Assembly: GCA_000389735.1 (NCBI GenBank)
Contig: APJY01000001.1
Coordinates: 1 to 64,000, forward strand
From: Sulfolobales archaeon Acd1
GTDB taxonomy: Archaea > Thermoproteota > Thermoprotei_A > Sulfolobales > Sulfolobaceae
Length of the DNA: 64,000 nucleotides
Reading direction: 5' to 3'
Position numbers and translations under genes: made by a program. Below, one piece after another: positions 51,747 to 61,009 of this stretch. How positions within the stretch are numbered: position 1 is the stretch's first letter; each line of letters opens with the position of its first letter. The notes under the pieces were generated by a model. The model saw only the letters and a list, made by a program, of their open reading frames with translations. It made no database searches and was not told the DNA's origin.

Positions 51747-52112
51747 TATTCACCAAATTAATCTCTTATTACCTCCTAAATAATAAATATTGCGGATATA
51801 AGCATTGGGAAATCTAAAGTAGAGTGAGCGATAGAAATTATATTTTGATATTACCTGTAAATTATAGTGGCTATATCAGATAAAACGAATATCTTTTATC
51901 TTATACCTGTAAAAAATACCGAATTCATATATTAAATCAAGCTGGAAAAAAATGTAATCAAATTTTATATAAATTTAGGATTTCAAAGACATGTTTATTT
52001 ACTATGATTTGACCTATCTAAAACGAAACTTAATATCTTTATGAAAGTAGGAATTCTATTAATATATATGCTAGGGAATTGATGGTGTCCAGAAAGTGTG
52101 AAGACTGAATGA
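51747..52112. other. AT-rich intergenic stretch
   Basis: 366 bases, strongly AT-rich, with stops in all frames. I see no gene, array or long repeat. It lies upstream of the DUF973 gene (which is transcribed leftward) and downstream of the phosphoesterase fusion, so it may hold the DUF973 promoter. Confidence 0.6.
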
Positions 52113-53399
52113 TCAAGGCATGAAAAGGTAAGAGTTCCCGCTTTCCACCAAGTCAATTATCCATCTGAGGTTGACGGGATAGAACTTAGTCAGGTCCACT
52201 CCGACGTTTATTTTCTTAGTTTGTCTGTCAAAAAAAGGGTACTCCTTAAGCTTGTTGTTGTGGACGTGGCCGTGAACGTTCCATTCGGCAACGTTCAACG
52301 GATAATGGGAAAGGACGAACTTAACTTTCCCGTAGCTTATCTCTAAAGATTCCGGTCCTATACCTGGAGGGTCGTGATTACCTTGTATTAATGTCTTCTT
52401 CCCCTTAAGTCTCCCCAGGTAATTCTCAGGATTCGAGAAAGAGAAGTCGCCCAGTATGAAAACCTTGTCGTTGGGCGAAACTAACTCGTTCCATCTCTCT
52501 TCTAGGAACTCGTCCATTTCCTTAACCTTCGTGAACGGGCGGGCTGAGTACTTGATGATGTTCTCGTGTCCGAAGTGATGATCGGCCGTGAGCCAAATGT
52601 TGTCCAGCTCTACCCTGCTCAAGCTGAGTCTGAGCATCCTCTTCCTGTATTCCAAATACGTCGTCCTGAGTTCCTCTTTAGAAAGGGCCTCCGACCTGTT
52701 TAAGATCTTTCCGGTTAGGGTATCATACTCGTACCTTATTTTACCTTTGCGCAGTAAAGTTATCCTCATCGCGGTGCCTTTGAAGAGGAAATTGTTGAGC
52801 TTAGTTAGCAGTTCCCTGGGCACGACTTCCTCCGGGTTCTTATGAGATCGGAAAGACAAGGCCGCGTGAAACCAAAGGTTCTCGTTGTACTTCCCTACAT
52901 CTGGCCTTTCTACTATCACCGGCTTCAAGGCCTTGTACACCTCGTCCCTGAAGGATCTGAGCCCCTCAGACGGGATTATCCTCAGGGCGACAACGTAGCC
53001 CCTTCCTCCTTTCCTAATTTCTATCCCGTCGTAAAAGAATTGAAACTGCTCACTATCGTAGCTCTTGCCGATGTCGGCCACAGTCTGAATTATTCTGTAG
53101 TCCTTGACCTTCGGCGCGAAGTTGTAGACTAACGTGATGTGCGGTACTCTGTGTAGCTTCAGGCCATGATAAGACCTCAATTCCCTAATTAGGGACCTCA
53201 ATTTGTATTTCTCTAGGATCGGTCTTATTTCCAAAAGATAATCATATTCTCCCCTCGACGAATTTCTAAAGGCTTCTTGGGATCTAGTCTCCCTTCCTCG
53301 TCCAAGTAATTTTTTAAGAAAATCCAACAAGTCCCTTGAGCTTACCGAATTGTCGCAGGTTAAATCTGTTTCGACCCGATTAAACCGGTTGGAGACCAT
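52113..53399 (-). CDS. Fusion of a 2H phosphoesterase (2'-5' RNA ligase-like) and a calcineurin-like metallophosphoesterase
   Basis: 428 residues. The N-terminal half is 2H-like: LHRVPHITLVYNF (His87, HxT) and a second site NLWFHAALSF (about residue 175), where the usual Ser/Thr after His-x is Ala. The C-terminal half (from about 265) is a complete calcineurin-like domain: LTADHHFGHENI, ILGDFSF, IQGNHDPPG, LSHYPL and VHGHVHNN. Both halves act on phosphodiesters or phosphomonoesters, so a two-step RNA-end or cyclic-phosphate reaction is plausible. Residues 1-55 are basic and low in similarity. The gene is alone; base composition is intermediate. Confidence 0.82.
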   Translation of the reverse strand: MVSNRFNRVETDLTCDNSVSSRDLLDFLKKLLGRGRETRSQEAFRNSSRGEYDYLLEIRPILEKYKLRSLIRELRSYHGLKLHRVPHITLVYNFAPKVKDYRIIQTVADIGKSYDSEQFQFFYDGIEIRKGGRGYVVALRIIPSEGLRSFRDEVYKALKPVIVERPDVGKYNENLWFHAALSFRSHKNPEEVVPRELLTKLNNFLFKGTAMRITLLRKGKIRYEYDTLTGKILNRSEALSKEELRTTYLEYRKRMLRLSLSRVELDNIWLTADHHFGHENIIKYSARPFTKVKEMDEFLEERWNELVSPNDKVFILGDFSFSNPENYLGRLKGKKTLIQGNHDPPGIGPESLEISYGKVKFVLSHYPLNVAEWNVHGHVHNNKLKEYPFFDRQTKKINVGVDLTKFYPVNLRWIIDLVESGNSYLFMP

Positions 53400-53486
53400 C
53401 GTTCTCCTATGGCGTTTAAGGAACTGTCGACAAGGAACAGGCGAAAATTTCCCGTCGTTACTTCATACTAATGGGTTTATCATTCT

Positions 53487-53579
53487 CTACGGAATTAATC
53501 TGTCTAGATATTCCGCGACCTCCTTAGCGGTGGGTCTTACCGAGGGGTTAGACCGAACCGAAGCGTCGCTCTCGTTATA
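53487..53579 (-). pseudogene. C-terminal remnant of a Ser/Thr protein kinase
   Basis: An open stretch of about 30 codons reads NESDASVRSNPSVRPTAKEV then AEYLDRLIP and a TAG. NPSxRPTAxEV is the typical subdomain XI of eukaryotic-type kinases, with its invariant Arg. There is a stop just upstream in frame and no start, so it is a fragment. The remaining sequence of 53400-53608 shows no more of the kinase. Confidence 0.5.
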
Positions 53580-53608
53580 TCATCGTGGGATTGGTATCAC
53601 ACGCTCAG

Positions 53609-54505
53609 CTAGGGCTCGAAGAGTCTCGATCCCGTCGTGTGCATGAACCTCTCGACTTCCTCCCACGTTGGCCCCAAGGCCCCGTAACTAGTGACGGATA
53701 TCCCCGCGATCGCGTTAGCCCTCCTGACCGCCTCTTCCAGCTCCAGGCCTTTGTCCAGGAAGACTGCCAGGGCGGCGTTGAAGACGTCCCCGGCGCCGGT
53801 CTCATCAACGGGCTCCACCTTTAAGGCGTCGAACCTGAACCTCTTGCCCTCTCTCGTCACGACCAGCACCCCTCTGTCGCCTAAGGTGACAACTGTGGCT
53901 AGCCTGGACTTCTTAGCGAGCCTCTCGGCGGCCAGCGAGACCTCATTCGTGCCGGCCAGCTCCGTAGCCTCCACCTCGTTAGGGGTCAGTATGTCGGCGA
54001 GCTCCAGGACGCTGTAGTCCTTGAGCCTGGCCGGAGCCGGGTTGAGGATCTTAAGGCCGTCGAACTCGTTCAGGGCGTACTTGACCGTTTCCTCCGGGAT
54101 CTCGAGCTGGGTGAGCAAGACGTTACCCCATTCCAGGCTGTCCCCAACGTCCTCCGGCTTCAGGGCGTAGTTAGCTCCCGGCTCGACGACTATCATGTTC
54201 CTTCCTCTCACATCTACGAAAATTATCGCCTTTCCCGTCGGGATCCCGGTCTTCACTTTAACCCACTTTACTTCCAATCCCTCGTTCCTCCAGAACTCCA
54301 GAGCGGTCTTGCCCGAACTGTCGTCGCCCACGGCTGAGACCAACGCCACGTCGCCCCTCAGTCTCCTAGCAGAAACGGCCTGGTTCGAGCCTTTCCCACC
54401 GTGGGCCGAGAACGTCCTTAGGGCTCTCACGGTCTCCCCGGGCTTCGGGAGATCCTCAACCACCACGAAGTAGTCCACGTTGTAACTCCCTATGACCAGA
54501 ATCAA
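53609..54505 (-). CDS. Ribokinase-like PfkB family sugar kinase
   Basis: 298 residues. PfkB signatures: FSAHGGKGSNQAVSARRL (PfkB signature 1, about residues 33-50), LVSAVGDDSSG, LTQLEIPEETVKY, and the C-terminal EPVDETGAGDVFNAALAVF with the catalytic Asp (signature 2). The signature-1 GGKGSNQA is that of ribokinase, so D-ribose to ribose-5-phosphate is the best guess, but nucleosides or other sugars are possible in archaea. It overlaps the following hypothetical gene (54502-55107) by four bases. Confidence 0.88.
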   Translation of the reverse strand: MILVIGSYNVDYFVVVEDLPKPGETVRALRTFSAHGGKGSNQAVSARRLRGDVALVSAVGDDSSGKTALEFWRNEGLEVKWVKVKTGIPTGKAIIFVDVRGRNMIVVEPGANYALKPEDVGDSLEWGNVLLTQLEIPEETVKYALNEFDGLKILNPAPARLKDYSVLELADILTPNEVEATELAGTNEVSLAAERLAKKSRLATVVTLGDRGVLVVTREGKRFRFDALKVEPVDETGAGDVFNAALAVFLDKGLELEEAVRRANAIAGISVTSYGALGPTWEEVERFMHTTGSRLFEP

Positions 54506-55107
54506 CTCGTGAGCCTCCTTACCTTCCTCTCCAGCTCTCCAACTGTTGAAGCGAAGAGGACTAAGACCCCTTTGTATATTAGGGCGTCGCCGTAAAGGCC
54601 TGAGGCCGTCAGCCTTATCCTGCCTTCGCTTCCGGCCTTCAGGATCGAGGCGTTGATGGGCGTCACCATGGCGTAGGGGTAGCCTATGCCCTTGAGGGCT
54701 TCCACCCCGGGTTTAACTAAGGAGTTGACTCCCTTGAACTCGTAGCCGTGGTATTTGACGTGGACTAAAGCGTAAGGGGAGCCGAAGCTTACGTTAAGGT
54801 TCAGCCTCTCGTCGTCGCCGCTTATCTCCTTCAGGAAGTGGAACAGGTAAACGGCGGGTCTAGTGAACCCTAGCTTGAGGAGGCCGTAGAGCGCCCCAGC
54901 GACCTCCCACTCGCTCAACTGCGCCTCAGCTCTGAAACCCTTGTAAACGATCAGGCCGCCCTCGACCTTGACGCAATTGTTTCCCTTCCCCACGCATATC
55001 GGGAGCTCTGGACCCTCTATCTCGATGACGCCGCCTTCCTCCCTGACCGGGCAATCGTTGTAGCCTAAGGCCTCCGACCATTTGTAGAACTCGCTGGGGC
55101 ACCCCAT
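54502..55107 (-). CDS. Hypothetical protein coupled to the sugar kinase
   Basis: 201 residues; I do not recognise the family. It has four or five Cys residues, two of them in the first 20 residues (GCPSEFYKW and NDCPVREEGG), an alpha/beta look, and no membrane segment. The stop overlaps the ribokinase start by four bases (ATGA), so the two are translated together and may act in one pathway. The N-terminal Cys pair could bind metal or an iron-sulfur cluster, but that is a guess. Confidence 0.6.
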   Translation of the reverse strand: MGCPSEFYKWSEALGYNDCPVREEGGVIEIEGPELPICVGKGNNCVKVEGGLIVYKGFRAEAQLSEWEVAGALYGLLKLGFTRPAVYLFHFLKEISGDDERLNLNVSFGSPYALVHVKYHGYEFKGVNSLVKPGVEALKGIGYPYAMVTPINASILKAGSEGRIRLTASGLYGDALIYKGVLVLFASTVGELERKVRRLTS

Positions 55108-55164
55108 AAGCTCAGGAGTTCCTCGCGCCTAATTACGTTTAACCGGCTTAAGGCGAACGGAGAC

Positions 55165-56325
55165 CTAAAGGGCCCCGCTCCTCTCCGTTTTGACCCAGAC
55201 CTTCTTCGCCCCCCTCACTTCCATGAGGACGGCCATCGCGTTGAGGCCGGCCAGGAGGTTCATGAGGATGGGTGTGATGAACGCGAAGGGTAGGCCTATC
55301 ATGTGCCTCCTCGTTATTACGAGAGCGACGATGAAGGCCATGAAGCCCGCCACAGACGCTATCACCTCCGCCCACAGTATCTGGAAGTCGTAGGCGTAGA
55401 GTCCCAGGAGCGAAGTTACGGGGTACAAGGCCGTCATTACCGGGCTGGCGAAGGTCATGAGGGAGTCGAGCTTCCACAGGTTGAGGCCTCCTTTAATTGA
55501 CGTGCTGATGAGCTCGAGGTTGCCCCTGTACCACCTAAGCCTTTGCTTCACGAGCCACGAGAACCTGGGAACGACCTCTTTCATAACCGCCACGTCGTTC
55601 ACGTACTCCACCCTGTAGCCCATCGAGTAAATCTTGTAGGACAGATCCGCGTCCTCCGTGAGCGCGTTCTCGTTAAAGCCGTTCAAAGAATTGATTACGT
55701 CCTTCAAGACGAAGCTCCCCGTGCCCTCCAACCTAACGAAGAGGCCCAGCCTGGCCCTGCCCATCAGCGTGTACTCGTAAAGCAACTCCTCCAGGGCGGC
55801 CAACCTCGCCACCAGGCTCTCCCTAGCGTTGAGCGGAAGCACCTTAACCTGAGCCGCCACCGCGCCTTTGGCGAACCTAGCTGCCACTGAAGATAAGAGG
55901 TCGAGGGAGGGGACGGAGTCAGCGTCCATGATCCCGATCACGTTGCCTCTAGCGACCTTGAGGGCCTCGTTTATCGCCCTGGACTTACCGTTGAGTACCT
56001 TGGAGGGCGGGAGCTTCATGCACCTTATGTTCTGGTACGACCTCGCGTAGCCCTCGCAGACCTCATAAGTCCTATCCGCGGAGGAGTCCTCCACCACCAG
56101 GACCTCATAGCTGTCCTTGTCGTACTGCTGATGGGCCAACCTCTCCAAGAGCCTACCCAAGACCTTCTCCTCGTTTTTGGCAGGTACGATGAGGGTGAAC
56201 GTGATGCCACCGTTGAGTCTGGGATTGGACTCCTTAACGGCGAGTCCTAAGAGGGCCAAGGACGCGTTGTAGATCCCCCATTCCGACACTATGGCGGCCA
56301 AAGTCGCTATTATGTACTCCAGCAT
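55165..56325 (-). CDS. Membrane-bound processive family 2 glycosyltransferase
   Basis: 386 residues. Hydrophobic N-terminal segment (LEYIIATLAAIVSEWGIYNASL), GT-A domain with TLIVPAKNEEKVLGRLL, VVEDSSADRT, MDADSVPSLD (DxD), LTEDADLSYKI (ED) and the QRLRWYRG motif of processive GT2 enzymes, then three or four C-terminal membrane segments. It likely extends or adds a sugar to a polymer or lipid at the inner side of the membrane. It is 57 bases upstream of the hypothetical gene on the same strand and may be co-transcribed with it and ribokinase. Confidence 0.88.
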   Translation of the reverse strand: MLEYIIATLAAIVSEWGIYNASLALLGLAVKESNPRLNGGITFTLIVPAKNEEKVLGRLLERLAHQQYDKDSYEVLVVEDSSADRTYEVCEGYARSYQNIRCMKLPPSKVLNGKSRAINEALKVARGNVIGIMDADSVPSLDLLSSVAARFAKGAVAAQVKVLPLNARESLVARLAALEELLYEYTLMGRARLGLFVRLEGTGSFVLKDVINSLNGFNENALTEDADLSYKIYSMGYRVEYVNDVAVMKEVVPRFSWLVKQRLRWYRGNLELISTSIKGGLNLWKLDSLMTFASPVMTALYPVTSLLGLYAYDFQILWAEVIASVAGFMAFIVALVITRRHMIGLPFAFITPILMNLLAGLNAMAVLMEVRGAKKVWVKTERSGAL

Positions 56326-56496
56326 TATCTAGTCTTATGGTATCTAGTTGCCCATGGGTTAAATTGTTACAGGACTTCCGTTTCCCGATATTACTCCGCT
56401 AGATTGAGCGAGTCCATTTGAGACGGGTCTTACCGAGACGCGAGGGGCTTCGCCCTAAATTCGCTCTCCATTAAGCTCTAAAGTAGCGAACCTAAG

Positions 56497-56742
56497 GTGA
56501 GATACCTATTAGGCGACTATGAGAAGAAAGGGGAAACGCTGAAAGGTTTAGGGAAGTTCTTCATATTCTCGCTGGACGACCCGTTCCACCTGACAACACT
56601 AACGGGCTTAGCGATCTACGCGATAGGGAAGGTCAGGGAGAGATCGACCAATTACGGCTTGAGGATGTTCGCCGTGGACTACTCCCTGCTCAAGCTGGAA
56701 CTGAGGGACGTGTTGCTCGACTTCCACTCCTGCCGTCTTTAG
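56497..56742 (+). CDS. Small hypothetical protein
   Basis: 81 residues from GTG 56497, with a plausible fold (FFIFSLDDPFHLTTLTGLAI and YGLRMFAVDYSLLKLELRDV). I do not know the family. The stretch 56326-56496 upstream shows no gene. It is the only plus-strand gene between the GT2 gene and UPF0282, and the antisense frame is closed, which supports it weakly. Confidence 0.4.
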   Translation: MRYLLGDYEKKGETLKGLGKFFIFSLDDPFHLTTLTGLAIYAIGKVRERSTNYGLRMFAVDYSLLKLELRDVLLDFHSCRL

Positions 56743-56818
56743 TCGACCTCGGGAGTCCGAACCTCATATCCGTTTTTGTCCATTTCATTTAATACGGCGA
56801 GGCCGAGTATTCTGACTG

Positions 56819-57745
56819 TTGGAGATAACCCCTTTAGGTTTCGAAAGCTTGGGGGCTAGGTCTCAGGCGACCCTGGTAGAGACTAAGGACGTGAGGGTGC
56901 TGATAGACCCGGCCGTCTCACTGGCTCCCAGGAGGTTCGGCCTCCCTCCCCACCAGTTGGAGGTGGACGCCCTGACTGAGATAGCGAAGAGGATAACGGA
57001 GGTCGCCAAGGACGTCGACGTGATTGTAGTGACTCATTATCACTACGACCATCACGATCCAGGCTGGGTGGTTCCGAAGGAGATATACAGGGACAAGATC
57101 GTGATAATCAAGGACCCCGCCAACATGATAAACCCTAGCCAGAAGTTCAGGAGGGCCCCTAGGTTCCTTAAGGCCATTCAGGGGTTGCCCAAGAGGATCG
57201 AGATCGGAGACGGCAGGAGTTTCGCCTTCGGCTCCACGAAGGTAATGATTTCCAACGCCGTCCCTCACGGCAACGATGAGAGGCTGGGTTACGTCATTCA
57301 GGTCGCAGTAAAGGACAAGGATGGCTCCGTGTTGTTCACCTCTGACATTGAGGGCGCCCCGAAGGAAGAGCACGTGAAGTTCACGGAGGAGGTGGAACCC
57401 AACGCGTTGATCGTTGACGGACCATTGAGCTACCTTCTCGGCAGGGCTTTGAGCGAGGAAGACCTGGATAGGGGGATAAAGAACTTGGAGAGGATGATGA
57501 AGAAAGGGCTTCAATGGGCCGTAATAGACCACCACGTGCTGAGGGACCCGAACTACGAGAGCGTCCTTAAGCCGGTAATAGAATACGCGAGATCCGTCGG
57601 AGTCAAGGTCTTGAAGGCCTCGGACCTCCTGGGGGTCGAGCCCAAGCTCCTGGAGATGCACAGGAGGGAGCTGTTCGAGAAGGACTACAGGCCCGCGAAA
57701 GTGCCCAGGGGGCTCGCCCAGCTCCTCAACGCGGGGGAAAGTTAG
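56819..57745 (+). CDS. UPF0282 family metallo-beta-lactamase-fold protein
   Basis: 308 residues from TTG 56819. It begins [20 protein letters not shown] and continues [22 protein letters not shown], the UPF0282 signature. Zinc ligands: [12 protein letters not shown] (HxHxDH) at about residue 77, [20 protein letters not shown] and IDHHVLRD. It is a predicted hydrolase of unknown substrate, conserved across archaea. It is convergent with the VIT1 gene, four bases away. Confidence 0.88.
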   Translation: MEITPLGFESLGARSQATLVETKDVRVLIDPAVSLAPRRFGLPPHQLEVDALTEIAKRITEVAKDVDVIVVTHYHYDHHDPGWVVPKEIYRDKIVIIKDPANMINPSQKFRRAPRFLKAIQGLPKRIEIGDGRSFAFGSTKVMISNAVPHGNDERLGYVIQVAVKDKDGSVLFTSDIEGAPKEEHVKFTEEVEPNALIVDGPLSYLLGRALSEEDLDRGIKNLERMMKKGLQWAVIDHHVLRDPNYESVLKPVIEYARSVGVKVLKASDLLGVEPKLLEMHRRELFEKDYRPAKVPRGLAQLLNAGES

Positions 57746-57749
57746 GGGA

Positions 57750-58511
57750 TCAGCCGGGCACCACCGCGCCTATTAACGCGGATAAGGCGTAGCCCACCAA
57801 GTAACTTATCAGTAGAGCTAAGGCTCCAGTTACCACCTGCTCGAAAGCTCCCCTCCAGGGCCTGAGCCCGGTGTACTTCGTGGACAAAACGCCGAATACC
57901 GCCAGGGTCGCAAGGGTGAGGGCGACCGCGGCGTAACCCGCTAGGATCACGTTCTGGAGGCCCAACAAGTAGCCCACGAGGACAGGTGCCGTCGGTACGA
58001 GACCGCCTATTAACATGTAAACGAACATTATAAGGCCGAGCTTCACGGGACTCTCGAACTCCTCGGGGAACACCTTCAGCTCGTGGATCATCATCTCGTT
58101 GAGGACTACGTCCTCGTTCTTGAACAGGACGCTCGCTATCCTCTCGGCATCCTCCTCGCTGAGGCCCTTGTTCATGTAGAATTCCTTGAGTTCGTTCAGC
58201 TCTTTGTTCGGATACTTCCTTATCTCTCTCCTCTCCTTCTCTATCTCGTTGTTGAAGATCTGCATCCTGACCCTGGTTGAGATGTACTCGCCTATACCCA
58301 TCGATATAGCGGCCCCGAAAAGAGCTATCAGCGCGGAGATCAGCACTAGCTTGAAGTCCCCGGAGCTGAAGCCGATGGCCCCCAGAACTATTGAGCCCAC
58401 GGTTATGAGGCCGTCCTGGATCCCGAAGACGATCGTCCTGAACTTGTCGGCCTCGGACGTGTAGTGAACCTCGCTGGTCTCCGCCTGAAGCGGGTCTCTC
58501 TCTCCCTTCAT
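57750..58511 (-). CDS. VIT1/CCC1 family metal transporter
   Basis: 253 residues. Family motifs: DKFRTIVFGIQDGLITVGSIVLGAIGFSSG (TM1 with the metal-binding Asp), SMGIGEYISTRVRMQIFNNEIEKERREI (TM2 and the cytosolic metal-binding helix), then three more membrane segments (about 150-250). It moves Fe2+ or Mn2+ across the membrane, usually in exchange for protons. It ends four bases from UPF0282. About 85 bp upstream on the same strand is the AAA-associated-domain protein. Sensible in an iron-rich acidic habitat. Confidence 0.9.
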   Translation of the reverse strand: MKGERDPLQAETSEVHYTSEADKFRTIVFGIQDGLITVGSIVLGAIGFSSGDFKLVLISALIALFGAAISMGIGEYISTRVRMQIFNNEIEKERREIRKYPNKELNELKEFYMNKGLSEEDAERIASVLFKNEDVVLNEMMIHELKVFPEEFESPVKLGLIMFVYMLIGGLVPTAPVLVGYLLGLQNVILAGYAAVALTLATLAVFGVLSTKYTGLRPWRGAFEQVVTGALALLISYLVGYALSALIGAVVPG

Positions 58512-58596
58512 GGGCGTTGGGCAGAACTTTAGAATTTATTTTTATCTAGTAATACGAAAAGTCGTAAGTAAAATTTCGATCAACTCACCGAAGCCC

Positions 58597-59073
58597 TTAA
58601 GTTTGGACGACCCTGTAAACGTCCCCTTCCTTCCTCAACAACTTGGAGTAGACGCCCCACTCGGTCAGGATTATCTCCAAGTCGTACTCCCCGCCGGGAC
58701 CGCTGTAATCGGGGAAGCCCTTCCTCTCTAACTCGTCCTGGAGTTGCTTGACCGTGAAGGACTTAAGCTCCACGGCGGTCTTAAAGGGCTCGACACCCGT
58801 CAGGCTCTCCCTCAATAATTCCTTCCTCTTCTCGATGTTACCCTTGATGAACTCTAGTCCCTTGTCGGTTATAGATATCATCCCGTCCCCCACGGTCACG
58901 AAGCCCATCGCGGCTGCGGCGTAAACTATGGGCATGAAGTCGTCCAGGTCGACCTCGAGTTCCTCCTCTACCTTGTAAATGTCTGACACTCCCCCGAAGG
59001 AGTTATGGAGGGTCAAGAGGAGCCCCAGGAGGTCTGCGACCCTAGCCATAGGGTGAATTATGCGTTCTGACAT
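58597..59073 (-). CDS. Stand-alone AAA-associated C-terminal domain protein
   Basis: 158 residues. VADLLGLLLTLHNSFGGVSDIYKVEEEL and LDDFMPIVYAAAAMGFVTVGDGMISIT match the domain found behind nitrate/sulfonate ABC ATPases (Pfam AAA_assoc_C). The C-terminal 60 residues (RKELLRESLTG and following) are also typical, but here no ATPase is attached. In the ABC proteins the domain is thought to regulate ATPase activity. It may act as a free regulator or a winged-helix DNA-binding protein. It sits upstream of VIT1, so a link to metal transport is possible. Confidence 0.72.
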   Translation of the reverse strand: MSERIIHPMARVADLLGLLLTLHNSFGGVSDIYKVEEELEVDLDDFMPIVYAAAAMGFVTVGDGMISITDKGLEFIKGNIEKRKELLRESLTGVEPFKTAVELKSFTVKQLQDELERKGFPDYSGPGGEYDLEIILTEWGVYSKLLRKEGDVYRVVQT

Positions 59074-59112
59074 GACTTTCCGTCTGAGCCCTTAGTATTG
59101 AGCTTCGAGGAA

Positions 59113-59472
59113 TTAAAGTGTTCTTCGGTTACTTTTCCTCTTACTAAAGTAAACTATCAAGAACGTCAAGGGAAACGCCCCGAAGGCCAGGAACGAAAGG
59201 ACGTCCAGCGCGGTTATCCAGGCGTCGGTGCCAAAACGTTCGTAGGCACTCACATGGGCCGGGTCGAAGAGGGTGGCGAGCAATAGGAAGTTCAGGACGA
59301 GCGCCAAGTACCTGAACGGCTTCCTGTCGAACAGAGCCAGCGAGAGGAGGAGCAAAGCGACCTCGAGGGCGGTCCCGACCGTGAGGAAAAGGGGGACAAC
59401 GCCGTAAAGCATATAGCCGCCAATCGCCAAAGAGATCGCTGAGCCGGCCAACGCGAGCCTCACCAGCTCCAT
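59113..59472 (-). CDS. Hypothetical four-helix membrane protein
   Basis: 119 residues with four hydrophobic segments (about 5-25, 29-48, 54-70 and 88-110) and a basic tail (FSKRKSNRRTL). I do not recognise the family. It is on the same strand as the AAA-associated protein, about 40 bases upstream of it, so a joint transcript is likely. A perfect inverted repeat lies 52-70 bases before its start. Confidence 0.55.
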   Translation of the reverse strand: MELVRLALAGSAISLAIGGYMLYGVVPLFLTVGTALEVALLLLSLALFDRKPFRYLALVLNFLLLATLFDPAHVSAYERFGTDAWITALDVLSFLAFGAFPLTFLIVYFSKRKSNRRTL

Positions 59473-59523
59473 CGAGTTGCGCTTTGAGAACTCTTCCTAA
59501 TTAACATCGACTCCGATTTGGTT

Positions 59524-59542
59524 GAGGAAAGATCCTTTCCTC
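59524..59542. repeat. Perfect inverted repeat between GAT-QueC and the membrane protein
   Basis: GAGGAAAG (59524-59531), ATC, then CTTTCCTC (59535-59542). It lies 66-85 bases after the GAT-QueC stop and upstream of the membrane-protein start. It could be an operator or a hairpin ending the GAT-QueC message. Confidence 0.45.
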
Positions 59543-59608
59543 GTCCCGATGAATGACATCGCCTTCCGAAGCGTGCGGCGAAAGTAACCCTTTATCCACG
59601 GAGCGAAA

Positions 59609-61009
59609 TTATAGGCTGGGATCCTCGTATTCCACAGGGTCCTTCAGGCCGTTTATCTTGAACGCCCACTTCCTCATGTAGCACGGGCCGCACCTGCCGC
59701 AGTGCTTCTCTCCCCCTTCGTAACAGCTCCAGGTCAGGTGGAGGGGAGCCCCTATCTCTACGCCGAGCCTCACTATCTCGTGCTTGACCAGGTTACCCAC
59801 CGGCATTAGGAGCTCGACTTTCTTGTTAGGCCTGACGGCGTAGGGTGCGACCTTAGAAAGCATCCTAACGAACTCCATCTCGTTATCCGGATAAGCCCCC
59901 GACTCCTCCAGGTTCACGCCTGAGACCACGGCGTCGAAGTTGTAGGCCTCAGCTATCGCTATGGCTACGGAGTAGAACACGAGGTTCCTGGCGGGGACCC
60001 ACTCATGTGCGAACTCCGCCCCCGCCTCACCCTTCCTCTCCTTCGAGACCTCGCCTTCCCCCTTGAGCAGGTTGGTGTGGCCGATCATCCTGAAGAGGTC
60101 GGTGCTTATCTCGATGAGAGGCACGTTCAGGTACTCCGCGATCTTCCTCACCGCCTCCCTCTCCCTCTCCTCGGCCTTATGGTGGTAGTTGAAGTGTAAC
60201 AACGTCACCTCCCAGCCCTCCCTCAAGAGCTTCGTTGCAGCCACGGTCGAGTCTAGGCCACCGCTGGCTATGACCAGCGCCCTCTTACGCTCGGGCTTAG
60301 GCAGGAGCTCTGACTTAGTCACGTTCTTGTTTACGTCGACCTCGTACACGCTGTAGGGTTCTAACTTAGTCACGTTCTTGGGCTCGTTCGGACTCACCTG
60401 GAAATAGCTGTCCAGGGAGGTGAAGAAGAACGCCTCGAGTTCAGGGTCGTACATCATGTAAAGGGGCTTGAAGTTCTGCGCCAGGAAGATCCTGTCGGGC
60501 CTCCGCTTGTCGGCGATCACCAACGCGAAGCTGCCCCTGACTTCGTTGAGTGCCTTAACCAAGCCCTCCAAGCTCCCGTCCCAGACCTTGTCGAGGAACG
60601 GAGGCAGTACCGCCGAGTCTATCCTGGAGGCCCTCTTGAGCTCGTATTTTCTCTCCAGCTCCGCATCGTTCGCTACTATGCCGTTGTGAGAGACTACGTA
60701 CCTGCTCCCCTCGAAGGGCTGTATGTCCGTCTGTTTCTTGAACCTCACGTACTCCGTCGTGGGCTCGGCCCTGTTGTTCGCGACAACGACTCTGGACCTC
60801 TCGTTCAACAACCCCCTTACCTCGTCCTTGTGCTCGGAGAACCTGCCGATTCCCCTGACTCCCCTAACGCTTCCGTCCTCGTCCACTACCACGACCCCGA
60901 AGCTGTCCCTTCCCCTGTCCTCAGCCCTAGTTAGGATCTCTATTAGCCTCTCCTCGACCTCCTTGTACTTCTTCGGGTTCAGGAGTAGCGCCCCGCTTAC
61001 GCTACACAC
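59609..61009 (-). CDS. GAT-QueC fusion, predicted crenarchaeal archaeosine synthase
   Basis: 466 residues from GTG 61009. That start puts Cys second ([10 protein letters not shown]), as the class II glutaminase needs; a longer frame to 61033 would bury it. Glutaminase signatures are [19 protein letters not shown] and [11 protein letters not shown]. The C-terminal half is QueC-like: [14 protein letters not shown] (PP-loop), [15 protein letters not shown], and zinc Cys in [15 protein letters not shown]. In Crenarchaeota that lack ArcS, GAT-QueC has been proposed to convert preQ0 in tRNA to archaeosine. TATA box 61034-61042 is 29 bases upstream. Confidence 0.92.
   Translation of the reverse strand: MCSVSGALLLNPKKYKEVEERLIEILTRAEDRGRDSFGVVVVDEDGSVRGVRGIGRFSEHKDEVRGLLNERSRVVVANNRAEPTTEYVRFKKQTDIQPFEGSRYVVSHNGIVANDAELERKYELKRASRIDSAVLPPFLDKVWDGSLEGLVKALNEVRGSFALVIADKRRPDRIFLAQNFKPLYMMYDPELEAFFFTSLDSYFQVSPNEPKNVTKLEPYSVYEVDVNKNVTKSELLPKPERKRALVIASGGLDSTVAATKLLREGWEVTLLHFNYHHKAEEREREAVRKIAEYLNVPLIEISTDLFRMIGHTNLLKGEGEVSKERKGEAGAEFAHEWVPARNLVFYSVAIAIAEAYNFDAVVSGVNLEESGAYPDNEMEFVRMLSKVAPYAVRPNKKVELLMPVGNLVKHEIVRLGVEIGAPLHLTWSCYEGGEKHCGRCGPCYMRKWAFKINGLKDPVEYEDPSL

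Noticed and set aside
56918-57661. Minus-strand open frame of 247 codons inside the UPF0282 gene
   Set aside because: Shadow of a well-supported gene in GC-rich DNA; composition is not protein-like.
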